64,000 nt of DNA from Saccharina japonica (GCA_008828725.1 MEHQ01000241.1:147829-211828), one strand, 5' to 3'. Positions 45,347-57,839 are shown, counted from the stretch's first letter. The notes: generated from the letters alone by a model not told the origin. A program made the numbers and translations.

Positions 45347-48300
45347 TCGCGAGGCAAAGAGGCGGGTGCTGGACGGTACCGTCGCGACAGTGGGAGGTCA
45401 AGCGGACACGGTGTGGCTGAATGAGCAAGAAGTGCGGGCCCTGGCCGCCCCTCTCTGCGAGGAAGACCTGAGCCGCCGGGGGGACGAGATCGTTCTTGGT
45501 GAGCGGCGGCAGCGGCGGCTGAAGCGACGGTAGCGGTGCTAGCGGTAGCGGTAGCCGTAGCGGGAGTTGGCGCAGAGTGTCCCCTTCGAGTATGCTTGCT
45601 CGCCATCGGCGATCGGTGCTCGAGGGAGGTGGGTAGTCGTGCCAAGCCGCCGTCGTCATATGCCCGAATCTGATTCCACAAGCGGCGGTTAACAAGGGAA
45701 CGCTTGAGGTTTTTGAGGAGGTCGAGGTCTCGCCTCTCGCCTCGCGGCTTCTGTCGACCCCTCCACCGTAGAGAAGGCACGCTGTCGACCCCTCTCATCG
45801 TAGAGCAAGTGCACGATGTTATCTCGGGTTGTAGCAGACATTCGGCGCGGCGGGGACAGTCGAACCCTCGCGCCGGTGCGCACACCGAGGGGTCGCTGAG
45901 GTGCCGCTGCGACGCCTGACTTGGAAAGCCGTTCCCTGCACTGTGGTGGTGATGAAGAGAGAAGGGTTGCCAGGGACAGCGGCATGCGAAACGGGGCAAG
46001 GACGGGTGGGAATGTGATCGTCCCGTCACATGGATCAGGCTTGATGAGTCCGATCGCCACTTTTTTGTCACCTCCTCTCCCCTACTTCCCGCCCCCCGCC
46101 TCCGGCCGATGCCGCCGATGCCACTCTGTACGTTCACGGTCACCGTCGGTGTATTGCTATTCGTCACTGGTTTTTTTTTTAATCATTTTCGCTTGGTTGT
46201 TGAGCTTGCCCCGAATCGGGTGTTTGGTTCGACCGAGCCCTCGCTCTCCTGAAAAACCTGTCTGATTGGGTACTCATATTTTGAACAAATATTTTACAGG
46301 AGATGTGGAAAACTTCGCCTGGTGCTCGATGGGTCAGCTGTGCAACGCCGCCAAGTTCGACTGCGTCCGGGTAAAGGACCTCGATGAGAAGGCTACCATC
46401 GCCAAACTTGAGGTTAGTTTTTTGTGCGGCGTGCTCGTGTGCGTGCGTGTTTTTGTTTTCCTTATTTTGTATCCCCCTTTCCTCCTCTCCCTCCCTCCCT
46501 CCCTAACTCTATCTGTGATATTTCTTCTGGTACAAGGGAGGGGAGGGGTGAGGGCGGAGGGAGGGGTAAAATGGATGGAAACTGTGTTTCGTTGAGTTGT
46601 CCGTAGCTACTTTCTCACTCTGCGGCTGACGACGATACTGTTGTGCTACAGTTGTACTGCTGTGGTTTGGAGTTTGGACCCCCCCCTTTCCCGACACCAT
46701 AAACGGCTACAGGTGTCGCCGGTCGGTCGGTACGCGCCGCGCATCGCTCGACCCAATTGCGCCGACACCGCCCATGCGTCAAAAACCTCGCTGCGTTTTT
46801 TTTTACGTGGCTGTTAACTGTTAACCCCCTTTGAACTATAACTACACCCTCTTTTGTTTTACAAAACACTTGAAAATCGTGTGGTATACATATTTCACCG
46901 ATAAAAGGGTTTACGATGGGATCGCCCTTGCTTCAGTAGCTACTTCTCTGCCCCCCCCCCCCCACACACACACATTGAAGCTGTCATTAATATGCAAGTC
47001 CGCCTCACAAGCGGTTCTTAGTAGGATACAGCTCACCCTTCATGCGACTCGCCGAACACCTCACGTTTCGCTTCGCGCTTGGTGCTAGCAATGTCTGCCT
47101 GGTCGGTGAAAACCCGACATGCTCCGTCCCGGCATTGTAGGGATGCGAGGGTCTATGGTCATACGACCACGGCCATGCATGAAAATAAAGTACACCCCCA
47201 CCGTCGCAAAACGATTTGTCAGTGACACCGCCCCCTGAAAACCCAAGTCGAAGTGAAGCTCTGGGCGTGTGCGGATCAGCATGTGTGTGCTTAGCAAAAA
47301 TGTGTAGTTTTTTTTTTGTTGTGGGGCTCGTTGGCTGCGCTTGCTTCCCCTCTATATATGATATCACATTTGCGACGCCGCACGAGGGTCGTGGCGGGCC
47401 GGGCGTGAGCTAGGTAGGCAGGAGCAACCCTGCGTGGGAGTTGGCCGACGAGCGCGAGGCTCTCCCGTTTAGAAGACGCGCGCGGTGTACGTTTTACACC
47501 TTCACCTTGGGAAGGCCGCTCGCTTGCCTTTCGTGGAAATACGTTTTCTCACAGTGAAAATTCCATTACGGTCACTCTGTCCCGGAATGTAGCCCCTTAA
47601 GAACTGGTCCCACGTGTTTGGGGAGAAACTACTTGGAATTAGTGTGGGGATATGTTTTTCAATTCTGAATGGGGTAAGGAACGTTTGGACTTATTATGAA
47701 TATGCAAACTTTCCTTATATTTCGAGACCGAGTGGCGTATAGGAGACCGATCCTCACGGACGCATCAATGCCTCTTTTGTCATTAATACTCTAGGTTTAG
47801 TGCCAAGGGATCAAAACAGCGACATATCATATACTGGTATCATCAGTTCTCAACTGCCCCATGTTTTTTGTCGCATGTGTCCTCCCCCCCCCTCCCCCCN
47901 CCCCCCCCCCCCCCCCCCCCCGTCGGGACAAACTTTCGTATGCACGCCCGAGCTTTCTATACATCGTAGTAGACGCGGCGGGCTGGTGCTGACGGGGGCT
48001 CGTTTTTTTTTTCTCACGTCACGCCTCTCGGGGTTCGAGCGCTGCTGTGGTTGTGCCTACATCGCCGGGAAAATGATGTGCATTGCGCTCTTGCCAGCCA
48101 ACCTCGTAACTTGTGCCCTCTGTGCGTTGATCGCCGCGTTCGGGCAGGAGCTGGGCCGGCGCCCGTTATGCAGAAGCTCGGGGTGCGACGCGTACGCCAC
48201 CAAATCCGTGGACGATCTCAGCGACAGGGTCAAGATCGAGACCTTCCTCAGGTAGCCGTCATGTGTGCTTTCTATTTGCCTGTCTTGCCTTGCCTTGTTC

Positions 48301-49094
48301 TGTCGTGCCGTGCCGTGTGTTCCAGTGCAGTTCGAGGCACAAGAGTCGAGAGATTTCGCGACGTGATGCGTGTGGTTTACTCGGTTGGTCGGTGTCCGGC
48401 ATGCGTATTAGGGAGAAGCGAGGTATATGGGAGAGAAAGAGGTTTGGGTGGGAGGTTCTGAAAATGTTCTACCGTGAGCACCCACCTTTCGTGGCTTTTT
48501 CTCGATCGCACCCCCGCCTTTTGACACTCCGCGGAGTAAACTCTACGCTCGACTAGCCTATGATATCGTAGCCATCGGAAGGAACGGTGGTGGCAGCATG
48601 CGGTGGAGGCATCCTCCTTCCCCTTCGCTGACAACCCCTCGACCTTCTTGAGGTGTTCGACATGCTCGTTGCACGTGGCGGCCTGTGCTATCCGAGCTCG
48701 CAGCGTATGTCAGCGACGAGCCATGGATGTAGGATAAGCATGGGGTATAGGGGGTCTTCGGGCATTTGTATTCACGAAGTACACCCGCGTGTTGCCAACT
48801 TTCGAACCGTAAGGAGGTTCGACGTAGTAGGCAGCGCAGCGCAACCGAGAGAAGAAATAAGGACATCGGACCCTTTTTTCGCGGGCCACCTGTGTACCCA
48901 AACCTTTCTGGCTCGTGTTGGGCGTAACCTTCCTGCGCTTTCAACCTTTGCCTATTCCAACGCCAAAAAGGAGCGTCTACTGCAAGGAGCACCATGACGA
49001 GCTCGGAGGCGTATCAAAGGGTTCTGCCAAACGAAAGAGGGCCGGCGGGAAGGGGAAGGGGAAGGGGAAAGGAAAAAGTGACGACTTCGACTTC
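45347..49094 (+). CDS. unrecognised Cys/His-rich (putative zinc-binding) protein, partial
   Basis: Four plus-strand exons join in phase: 45347-45498, 46300-46412, 48148-48251 and 48971-49094, each with AG acceptors and GT donors (GTGAGC, GTTAGT, GTAGCC, GTAAGT). They give 164 residues of an incomplete protein. Exon 1 reads VLDGTVATVGGQADTVWLNE; exon 2 has WCSMGQLCNAAKFDC; exon 3 has PLCRSSGCD; exon 4 has VYCKEHHDEL followed by a Lys/Gly-rich linker (GGKGKGKGKGK) and SDDFDF. The spaced Cys pairs and the CKEHH motif suggest a zinc-binding module, but I do not recognise the family. The first exon is preceded by a good acceptor (TTACCCTGTCTACAG), so earlier coding is missing. The last exon ends at a strong donor, so more follows, possibly in the 49843-50783 gap. 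Confidence 0.6.
46973..47191 (-). repeat. R1 dispersed repeat, partial, reverse
   Basis: It contains GCAAGTCCGCCTCACAAGCG, CTTCATGCGACTCGCCGAA, TTTTCACCGACCAGG in reverse and GGTCATACGACCACGGCC, matching R1 body and module b. It lies in the third intron of the Cys/His-rich gene and begins just after a C homopolymer (about 46951-46961). Confidence 0.85.
47886..47931. repeat. C homopolymer with embedded single N
   Basis: C runs interrupted by T and one N at 47900. This is a probable base-calling or join uncertainty in a homopolymer. It lies 216 bp upstream of the 48148 acceptor. Confidence 0.85.
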
Positions 49095-49747
49095 GTAAGT
49101 GTTTTTGTGTCTCCGCCTGATTTATCGACGTCGGCACCATCGCCGCCGTCGCGGGAGGTCATGAACGGCGTGTTTTCGGCGCGATTTTTTGTTTTCGTTT
49201 TTATTTGTACCAGGTATATTGTTTAGCGCGTTTTTCCGCAGCGTTTTTGTTGTTCGCGGTGATGTCTCGCGTGTTTTGTCTTATGTACAAGCAGTGAGTT
49301 TTGTAATGGCGTGTTTTTTTTTTCCGCAAACGGGTTTGTGATAGTCCGCTACTCTTGTCGCTGGACCCGGCTGTGGCCCGTGGCTCGTCCACCGGCGCGC
49401 CAACTAGATCATGGATCACCGTGAACGCCTCGGAAGTTTTTGCGGAACAATCGTTTGTAGGAGCCGGAAGCCAGCGGAAGCCAGCGGAACATCGACATTT
49501 TTTTTAATACGGGGCGAGGGCGGCCGAGGCTAGGGCGTACTCGTAGGCGTGCGCGGTTTTCTCGCTCTTTCAGCGGTGTTCAGCGATGAAAAGGGACAAA
49601 TGGCACGGGCTAGGATCCGTCCATGGCAGTGGCGGGCGTCTTTAGAGCGCGCCCATACGAGTATATGTCTCTCTCGATCTCGTTCTCCGCGGCGGCTGGC
49701 CACTACACGACTCTGACCCGCTTCACCCACCCGTGCTGTATATCTTG

Positions 49748-49842
49748 CTCCGTCTCGAAAGAGATGCGTGGTCAATGGTCAAATGACGAAGGCAAGCAAC
49801 AAATGAGTACCCCCCGCGCGCGCGCCAATGCTGCCCCCCCCC
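49748..49842 (-). repeat. R1 module a, reverse, next to gap
   Basis: GTCTCGAAAGAGATGCGTGG, TCAATGGTCAAATGACGAAG and CAACAAATGAGTACCCCCC are the reverse of R1 module a. It ends in a C run that meets the N gap. Confidence 0.8.
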
Positions 49843-50783
49843 NNNNNNNNNNNNNNNNNNNNNNNNNNNNNNNNNNNNNNNNNNNNNNNNNNNNNNNNNN
49901 NNNNNNNNNNNNNNNNNNNNNNNNNNNNNNNNNNNNNNNNNNNNNNNNNNNNNNNNNNNNNNNNNNNNNNNNNNNNNNNNNNNNNNNNNNNNNNNNNNNN
50001 NNNNNNNNNNNNNNNNNNNNNNNNNNNNNNNNNNNNNNNNNNNNNNNNNNNNNNNNNNNNNNNNNNNNNNNNNNNNNNNNNNNNNNNNNNNNNNNNNNNN
50101 NNNNNNNNNNNNNNNNNNNNNNNNNNNNNNNNNNNNNNNNNNNNNNNNNNNNNNNNNNNNNNNNNNNNNNNNNNNNNNNNNNNNNNNNNNNNNNNNNNNN
50201 NNNNNNNNNNNNNNNNNNNNNNNNNNNNNNNNNNNNNNNNNNNNNNNNNNNNNNNNNNNNNNNNNNNNNNNNNNNNNNNNNNNNNNNNNNNNNNNNNNNN
50301 NNNNNNNNNNNNNNNNNNNNNNNNNNNNNNNNNNNNNNNNNNNNNNNNNNNNNNNNNNNNNNNNNNNNNNNNNNNNNNNNNNNNNNNNNNNNNNNNNNNN
50401 NNNNNNNNNNNNNNNNNNNNNNNNNNNNNNNNNNNNNNNNNNNNNNNNNNNNNNNNNNNNNNNNNNNNNNNNNNNNNNNNNNNNNNNNNNNNNNNNNNNN
50501 NNNNNNNNNNNNNNNNNNNNNNNNNNNNNNNNNNNNNNNNNNNNNNNNNNNNNNNNNNNNNNNNNNNNNNNNNNNNNNNNNNNNNNNNNNNNNNNNNNNN
50601 NNNNNNNNNNNNNNNNNNNNNNNNNNNNNNNNNNNNNNNNNNNNNNNNNNNNNNNNNNNNNNNNNNNNNNNNNNNNNNNNNNNNNNNNNNNNNNNNNNNN
50701 NNNNNNNNNNNNNNNNNNNNNNNNNNNNNNNNNNNNNNNNNNNNNNNNNNNNNNNNNNNNNNNNNNNNNNNNNNNNNNNNNNN
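49843..50783. other. 941-base N gap
   Basis: Unsequenced. It is flanked on both sides by R1 sequence, so the gap probably arises from this repeat. The 5' part of MUS81 and the end of the Cys/His-rich gene may lie in or near it. Confidence 0.98.
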
Positions 50784-51100
50784 ATCCCTACAATGCCGGG
50801 ACGGAGCACGTTGGGTTTTCACCAACCAGGCAGACATTGCTTGCACCAAGCGCGAAGCGCCGTGAGGTACTGGGCGAGTCGCATGGAGGGTGAGCTGCAT
50901 CCTGCTAAGAACCGCCTGTGAGGCGGACTTGCATATGGACGACATCCTCCAATGAATTGATTTAACTTTTGGTGTGGCCACTTCCAGAGGGCGGGAGGGG
51001 GGCGGGGGGTACTTCATTTTCATGCATGGCCGTAGTCGTATGACCATAGACCCTCCCATCCCTACAATGCCGGGACGGAGTATGTCGGGTTTTCACCGAC
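50784..51100 (+). repeat. R1 body and module b
   Basis: 50784-50990 is R1 body (CCCTACAATGCCGGGACGG, CCAAGCGCGAAGCGCCG, CTGCATCCTGCTAAGAACCG). A second module b follows after a G-rich run at about 51003-51080. Confidence 0.85.
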
Positions 51101-51616
51101 CAGGGGGGGTACTCATGTCGTGCATGGCCGGGGGCGTTTACGAGAAGCATGAGGTTTGAACTCTCTGGGCACAGGTATGCTCCCGTGTTTCATGTCTCGC
51201 CAAGCCCTCGTTTTTTCGATCAGTCGTGTTTTCGATGTTTCTTTTTTTCGTTTTGTACAATATAGCTTGGTACTGGTAGGTGGCAGACTTTATACCAACG
51301 GTTTCCGTGCGTTTTTTATTGACGAATCCTACTGTGCACTTCTGACAGTTGTACCTTTGCGCCCTGCATGCTGTTGTGGAATGGGCGGGGGTGCTGCCAA
51401 CCCCCTGCAGGGAACTAGTGTGTATGTGTGTGTGTCTCCTTTCTCGACGGCTGACGTGCGGAAAACCTACCATGAACCCAACTTGCTTCTATTGGCGCGC
51501 CACGCATGCTGGCCTCGCTCTCCAAGTGACGCCTGGAAGCCGAGCTCTACCTTATACTCTATAAAGCTCTATGCATAGTGCTTCTGATATCCAAGCATAC
51601 CCCCCCCCGCCCTGCT

Positions 51617-51690
51617 CCGTCTCGAAAGGGATGCGTGTTCAATGATCAAATGACTAAGGCAAGCAACAAATGAGTACGCTCCCCCCGCCC
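51617..51690 (-). repeat. R1 module a, reverse, upstream of MUS81 exon
   Basis: GTCTCGAAAGGGATGCGTG, TCAATGATCAAATGACTAAG and CAACAAATGAGTACGCTCC, followed by a C-rich run, are the reverse of R1 module a. The element's C-rich end is about 40 bases from the splice acceptor at 51730. Confidence 0.8.
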
Positions 51691-51730
51691 ACCCCCGGCG
51701 TGCATACCTCCTCTCCTACCTCTATACCAG

Positions 51731-52883
51731 CTCTATGCCCTCACGCCGAACGGCGAATGGGTAGCGGAAAAACTCGAAAAGGCATCCGCAGGTGGGAAGG
51801 CGGGGGGGGCAGCGACGGCCAGCCCCATCCTCAACCGCTCCTCCTACGCGAGCTCCGCGGAGCGAGACGGCGGGGGCGGGGGCGGCACGGCTGCGTCCCC
51901 TCATAACGGGCACTCTCCGCTGGCGCCGACGCGGGCGGGCGGCGCCGCCGTGCCCGGAGTGAGGCTGCTTATCGACAACAGGGAGAAGAGGGGGGCTACG
52001 GCGAATAGTCAGGTAAACCGTGCATGGTTGTTGGTGTTGCTGTTCGTGTTCGTGTTGGTGTTGGTGTTTTATTTTTTTGCATGCTTTGTTGGCGGGGGCG
52101 TTCGAGGGGGCGGGGTTATTTTTTATCGAGAAGGGGTGAGCGCGGCGAGAAGCGCATCTCGGGCAAGAGCTAGACAACAAGCACCCCTTCTGGTTGCTAC
52201 GGTATTGTGCTCGTGCTTGTGCCACTGCTCCTAGGCGCTACGCTAGTCCACGATCGACCATGCCCTTCGGCTGAAATCCTGCGGCCGACGTCGATGTTCC
52301 TGTGCCCCTATCATAGAGATGTTTCGACTGTGCGCGCCGCAGCCCTTGGCTGACACAAACCCTCAAGTCTGAGCATCTCGTTATATATAGTTTTCTTCTT
52401 CCCCCCCCCCCCACTTACATGGTGAGGGTCATACATTTACTGTTTTGCACGGTAATATCGGTGGCCTGTTCTTGACGCCCGGTTGTGTTTCCTGCTTCCC
52501 CTCGCTCCAACATGTTGATTTGGCTGAAGTTCCAACAATCACTCCCTCTGCCCCCTCCCACCCTATAGGTTGGGTTGGCGTCGGTTGGCAACGACGCTGT
52601 AAAACACGCCACTCGCTGCGTGGAGCTAGACAACCAGGGTGCCGTTTTTTTTGTCATTTTTTTTGGCGGTCACCAAAGCTGGCGGTCGAGTAGATCATTT
52701 GTGCGGGGTGGAGAACCTTTGTTCCGCACAAGGGGAATGGTCGTATCACGTAGTGTTAATATGGTAAGGCGTCCGCGAGGCAGTTACATAGTAAAACCCA
52801 TTGCTGTCTCCGGAAGTGGCCACACCAGAAATTAAATTAACTCATTGAAGCTGTCGTCCATATGCAAGTCCGCCTCAGAGGCG

Positions 52884-52922
<39 letters not shown>

Positions 52923-55675
52923 CGCTCCAAGCTTTCAGAGCTGACGAGCTTCCTTAATGGCCGAGGCGTGCCGTACGAGGTGAGAGAGTGGAAGTGCGGA
53001 GACTACGGCTGGGTGGTCCAACCGGACGCCGGGAGGCGTCCTTCCTCCGGGGAAGTCGGGTACGAGAAGGAGTACGTCGTGCCGCGCCTGCTGGAGAGGA
53101 AGCGCGTCGACGACTTGGCGGAATCCATCAAGGACGGGTGAGAGGGTCGGGACCAAGCGGAAGAGCGACGCCGCTTGCGCGGCAGCTGCGTCGCAGGAAG
53201 TTTCGCCACCTTTCTTTTTAGCACCGTGGTTGACAAGGAGGCGTACTCCGTAAGGGTTGGGGAAACCTAACGCTGAATTCGAGAGAGAAGAGGCGAAATC
53301 GGCGGCAGGCAGGGCTCGATGCCGTCATTGTGGCACAACGCCCCCAAACAAGAACTCCAAATCTTCCTTTCTAGACATCTGCACCGGGTGCTGTATTAGC
53401 CGATGCGGCAGATCAAATCCAACCATGGGCTACATATTTAACCGTACCCCCTCTACCCCCACCCCTTTTTACGCGCGCGTGTGTGTGTGTGTTTTTTTGC
53501 GGTTCGTTTGCTGTCCCTTGTTGCCCTGCGCCTTATTTTTGTACTCCGTGGCCGGAAGGCGGCTTGTTCGGCAGAAGAAGGCCATGCTGCGGGCGCGCTC
53601 GAGTGGCGTGATGTCGGACATCGAGATTCACATGGAAGGGGCGTCGGGGGACGCACGCTACCAGGGCGAGATTTACCGCCGAGGGCTGACCCCCGAGGAC
53701 CTGGAGGCCGCCCTTCGTCGTTCCGCCGCAGATGGCTTTAAGGTGCGCCGCAGAGTGTTATACCGTGCCGTAGCCGCGCGTGCTTTGTAGTGGCGTGGCG
53801 GCAGTGAGAAAGGGGCGCTGCGCTGCTGTTGTGATCAAGTGGGCCGTAAGAGAGCAAGGTTAAGTTCGCCATCTGCAAAAGGGGCCTTGCCCTCCAACCA
53901 TGGAACTGTCCTTGAAGAAGGAGCGGTCGATCCCTGCGCGGCCGTCTGAGGCGCCAAGTAAGACTGGCGACAACAACCGCCCGCGTGTAGCCAACGTTAA
54001 ACGTACCCCGCCCCTACCCACTACCTCCCACCACCACCCCTCCCACTCCCACCTTCTCTTACATGCTGCCGCCTCCCCTTCCCTCCCCCTTCCCTTCACA
54101 TCCCACCCGATCCTTTCTGTCTTTCCCCTCGACACCCACCCCGCGCAGATCGTTCACCATCGCTGCTTCGCTGACTTCAGCGCCTATCTCGCCGACGCCA
54201 CGTTGGCCCTCCAGAAGGAGTTCGACTCGAAAACGATGGCGTTCGAGTCGTTCTGGACGTGGCAAAACTTCGTGCGGTTTTGCAAAGGCCAGGAGCCGCT
54301 CACACCCGGCGCTGCCGCCGCCGCGAATGCTGCCGACGCCGCCAAGGCCGCCGCGAAAGCCGCTCGCGGAGGCAGGCGGGGGCGGCCGCCGATGGCCGGG
54401 GGGCGACCCCCCCTGCCGCCCAGCGCCGACGCTGCGGGACCGGGCTTGCGCCAGCGTACTCTGGACGGCGCCTTCGGGATAACAGGAAGGGCAGGGGATA
54501 GCCCTGGGGCTGTCGTCAGCTCCGGTTCGAAGGTCGCCGCAGGTGATGCGCGCTCCGCTAGAGTCGCGGGTGGAGAGGACGGGGCGGGGAGCGGTGGACG
54601 TAAGGAGTGCCTGTATAAGGCGGCGGCGGAACAGTTCCCGTCCGACCCTGGCTCTGCGTCCGACTCTTCGGACGGCTGCAGCGTGGTGGAGGTCCGCGGA
54701 GGGGGCAAGGCCGCTGGTTTGACCACGGGTGGTGGAGGCAGCGGTGGCGGCGGCGGCGGTGGCGGCGGCGGGAGTGGTGGCGGCAGGAAAGCACCGACCA
54801 CGCTGCCGTGTGTCGTGGCAGGAGCTCGAGACGAATCCCCGCAGCCAACAACAGCATCGACGGACCCGAAGAGCAGCGTCGGCCTTCCTGGCTCGGGCAG
54901 GTTGACCAAGCGGCCTCGGCATGCCGACGCTCGGTGCGGGCGGGAGGCGGACGATCGAAGAGGCGGCTGTAACGGTGGATACTCTGGATACTCCGACGGT
55001 GGTTCCCTGTGGGGCGGACCGAGGCAGTCGACAACGACGACGAAGAAGGCGCGCTCGCTTTCTTTCGCGGACGATGAAGATGACGTCAATGGTGATTCCG
55101 GCGGCGGCGGCGGCGGCGGCGGCGGCAGCGGTGGCGGCACCGGTAGTGGCGGCGGCGGCAGCAGAGGTGGTGGCGGTGGAAACGGCGGCGCGCCCGAGGT
55201 GCTAGAGTGCGACCTTTCAGGAAATTCACCCTCGCCGCTCTTGCCGCGCTCGTCGACCGGTGTTGGAGGTGTGGCGACGAGCGTGGGTCGGCAGGCGTCC
55301 CTTGACTGGGACGCGACGAGCGTCATCTCCCGCGCCGGTGGCGCTAGCGCGCGTCGAGACGGTGGGGGCAGACCCATTGACGGTGCTCCCCACGGATCTC
55401 GCACCGCCGCCGCCGGCGTCGGTAGTGTGCATAACATTAGTGGTGATATTCGCAGCAGTGGCAGTTTGCCCGCCCGTTCTGGAGCTGCTGTTGTGGATCT
55501 TAGTTTGGATAGCCCGTCGCCTCCTCCTCCACCACGCTCTCGCACGCTCGCTGCTGCTACCAAGCCGCCTCCGCTGCCGCCAACGCAGACGGGTGTGGGT
55601 GGCAGCAGCAGGAGCGCGAGTGGCGGCGGCGGTGCGGCGGAACCTTGTTCTTCGGATGACGAGTTTTTGGTGTAG
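51731..55675 (+). CDS. MUS81: MUS81 structure-specific endonuclease (5' part missing)
   Basis: Four exons join in phase: 51731-52012, 52932-53137, 53559-53742 and 54149-55675 (TAG), 732 residues without the N-terminus. Exon 1 starts with the end of a winged-helix domain (LYALTPNGEWVAEKLEKA) and reaches the nuclease strand VRLLIDNREKRG. Exon 2 has KCGDYGWVVQP and the catalytic ERKRVDDLAESIKDG, the GDXnERKX3D signature of XPF/MUS81 nucleases. Exon 3 continues DGRLVRQKKAMLRARSSGV and ends ALRRSAADGFK. Exon 4 gives ADATLALQKEFDSKTM, like the C-terminal helices of MUS81. MUS81 works with an EME-type partner on branched DNA in the nucleus. Unusual is the last exon's tail of about 450 residues, rich in Gly, Ala and Ser and ending SSDDEFLV. 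The N-terminal HhH domain was not found and may lie in the gap. Confidence 0.9.
52562..52921 (-). repeat. R1 body, reverse, ending in a 36-C tract at a MUS81 acceptor
   Basis: Reverse R1 body (GGTTGGGTTGGCGTCGG, CACCAAAGCTGGCGGTC, TGTGCGGGGTGGAGAAC, CAGAAATTAAATTAACTCA) is cut at CCTCAGAGGCGGT and followed directly by C from 52886 to 52921. The MUS81 exon starts at 52932 after CGCGCTCCAAG. Confidence 0.9.
54715..55180 (+). repeat. GGC-type trinucleotide runs within MUS81 exon 4
   Basis: Two clusters of GGC/GGT repeats (about 54726-54785 and 55098-55180) encode poly-glycine stretches in the MUS81 tail. The frame stays open through both. Confidence 0.8.
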
Positions 55676-57839
55676 AGGGGGTCGCGCCTCACCGTGTACA
55701 GCAATATATACGACACCGCTTAATAATTTGGTTTGTTTTTTTGGGGGCCAGGCTAAAATATTCATGTGCGGCTGGGTGTGTCGTACGTACCCTAGTTTCG
55801 GTGTAAAAATGTGTGGTGTTCTCGTTTTTCGAGTAAAAGACGCGCGTCAAACCTCTTCTTGTCTCTAGGTGCCGCGTTGATTGCAGGCGAAGTAAACGCG
55901 GGGGTAGTATAGCCCTGGGTGGGAGTCTCCAGCCAACCGCAGCAAAGAGGCCTCATTGACCCCAACCTATGTGCCAGGTACGAATTAAAGCGACGGCGGA
56001 ATGTCGCCACAGTAAAAGACGGGCCATAACTTTCTTGACTCCCGTTATCTTGAGCGCGGCTCGCGTACGTACGTACTGTATGCGAGATTTTCCGCTGCGT
56101 TGCAAAAACTGTTACTACTATCGATAGCTCTCCCTCGTGCCCATGACGCGGTTTTTGATGGGGATGTGGAAAGCATTTGGTTGGCGATTATTTTCGTGTG
56201 TATGCTGTGTATATCCCGACTACCGCGCTCATGGAATATGGATAGGTGTGGATAATGAGAGGTGTGCGAGTTTTAGAAAGGCACAGGGGGGGGTAAGGAC
56301 CATCACCAGTGTACTCGTACATGCGGGTGGAGTTCCTTTGTGGCATTGTTGTTACAAACCTTAGACATTTTTGGGACCTCGTCGGTGAATAATTGTTACA
56401 CGCTGTATTGGAGAATTTTGTACTGCCGCGCTGAGATGATGGGGGTAAATCCGTGATGCCATTTCTTAGCTTGGTGGCCGAGTCGTGTTGTTGGTAACTA
56501 CGAAATGGGGTACGCTAACGACACCGGCCAAACTCCACAGTGCTCGCCAACCAGCCTTTAGATTAATATACATACATGCACATTTTTATAGGCCAGGCGT
56601 CTCCGCAATCACACCGGACGGCATCAACTTTTTTTTTGAAGGCACAGCAGTTGGAGAGTACATGACGCACGCTTCCACCAGCACTCTTCACTCCATCGAA
56701 AGTGTTTTACCACCAGAGTGTGGGCTGACGCCTCCGCGCTACTCGCAGTCCCAAACTCCCCCCGCGCACGCACGATTTGCCATCCCGATGAAAAAAACCT
56801 GCACATCACACCCACGAGCCACGTGCACATCACCAAGCTCTAAACCTGACTACTCCGCGATTTGGGACGACTGTCGATGAGGGGTGGCACCCTACACACC
56901 GCAAGAAGGGTCCATCAGCTCCGACAGCGTTAGCATTTATCCATTCCATCGGTTGGACGCAGCCCCCCCCCCCTCCCCTACTACCTCCCTCCGGTACATC
57001 GCAACTCAGTAGATGGTTGCCTCGGGTCGCCTCATTCAGCCGGTACATAGCGTTTACGTAGTTCAGACAAATCGGACGGGCTTATAGTTGAGGATGTTTC
57101 GTTTCGACCTCGCTGGCGCCCTTGGCCTCGGTACGATCGATGGTGCCAACGTCATACACCAGGTACATTTTAGGTACCTGGTATAGGTCTTCCTATGTCC
57201 CGCTTAAACCCGTCGGGGCTTTTCAGAGAGCGGGGGAAACCCGAACATGGTTGATGACGGTTACTACAGCATCGACCAAACAAAGCGGCCTTAGCCTCAA
57301 CCTTAGGCTTAGGCTTAGGCTACTGGGTGGGGTAGCAAGGGGTGCGTCCAAACTTCCAACGCACGCGGCCGTATACCAGGTATTTATGTATATACGGCAC
57401 GTGCGCGCAGGGCAGGCATGGTGACACTCGTACTACTTACTGTACCGCGTGTTCATGCACTCGGAAGAATCTTGAGAAGATCGCGCACTCGTCGTTTTTT
57501 TTTCGGGTCCCGAAATATGCACACCATGTAGTCTAGCCATTTTAGTGTATTGTACAGCCGTTGGGCGGGGGGGGGGGGGGGGGGGGGGGGGGAGCAATCC
57601 CGTGTACAACGATTCAAGATGACGAACTATAAACTCCTACGTACAACGCATTTTTTTTCATAGACGTCGGGAAAACAAAACAAAAAAAGAGAGAAAACCC
57701 ACTCCGTGCGCAACGATTCAAAACCACGAACTTTACCTCGAACTCGTAGACTATATACTATATATAAAACGTATTTTTTATAGCCGATGGGAAAAATAAA
57801 ATGGTAACCCCGCGTGCACGACGAAATAAAAACTACCAA
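55676..57839. other. intergenic region between convergent MUS81 and oxygenase genes
   Basis: No gene is recognised. It contains a copy of dispersed repeat R2 (about 55866-56030), three TTAGGC units (about 57303-57321), a 26-G homopolymer (57567-57592) and a diverged duplication of about 120 bp (CGTGTACAACGATTCAAGATG, CGTGCGCAACGATTCAAAACC). Confidence 0.55.
55866..56030 (+). repeat. dispersed repeat R2, copy 1
   Basis: GTGCCGCGTTGATTG, then CGCGGG-GTAGTA-CCCTGGG, GTCTCC, GCAGCA, AGGCCTCATTGA-CCCAA and ACAGTAAAAG are shared in order with 59755-59895. Confidence 0.75.

Noticed and set aside
49623..51059. ORFs of 345-432 codons spanning the N gap
   Set aside because: They consist mostly of undetermined residues and have no meaning.
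54063..55765. Long overlapping ORFs on other frames opposite MUS81 exon 4
   Set aside because: They are shadows caused by GC-rich, stop-poor sequence with Gly/Pro/Arg homopolymers. Only the MUS81 frame joins conserved exons.
57303..57321. TTAGGC telomere-type repeat
   Set aside because: Three units only, no flanking subtelomeric features; chance or a short microsatellite.
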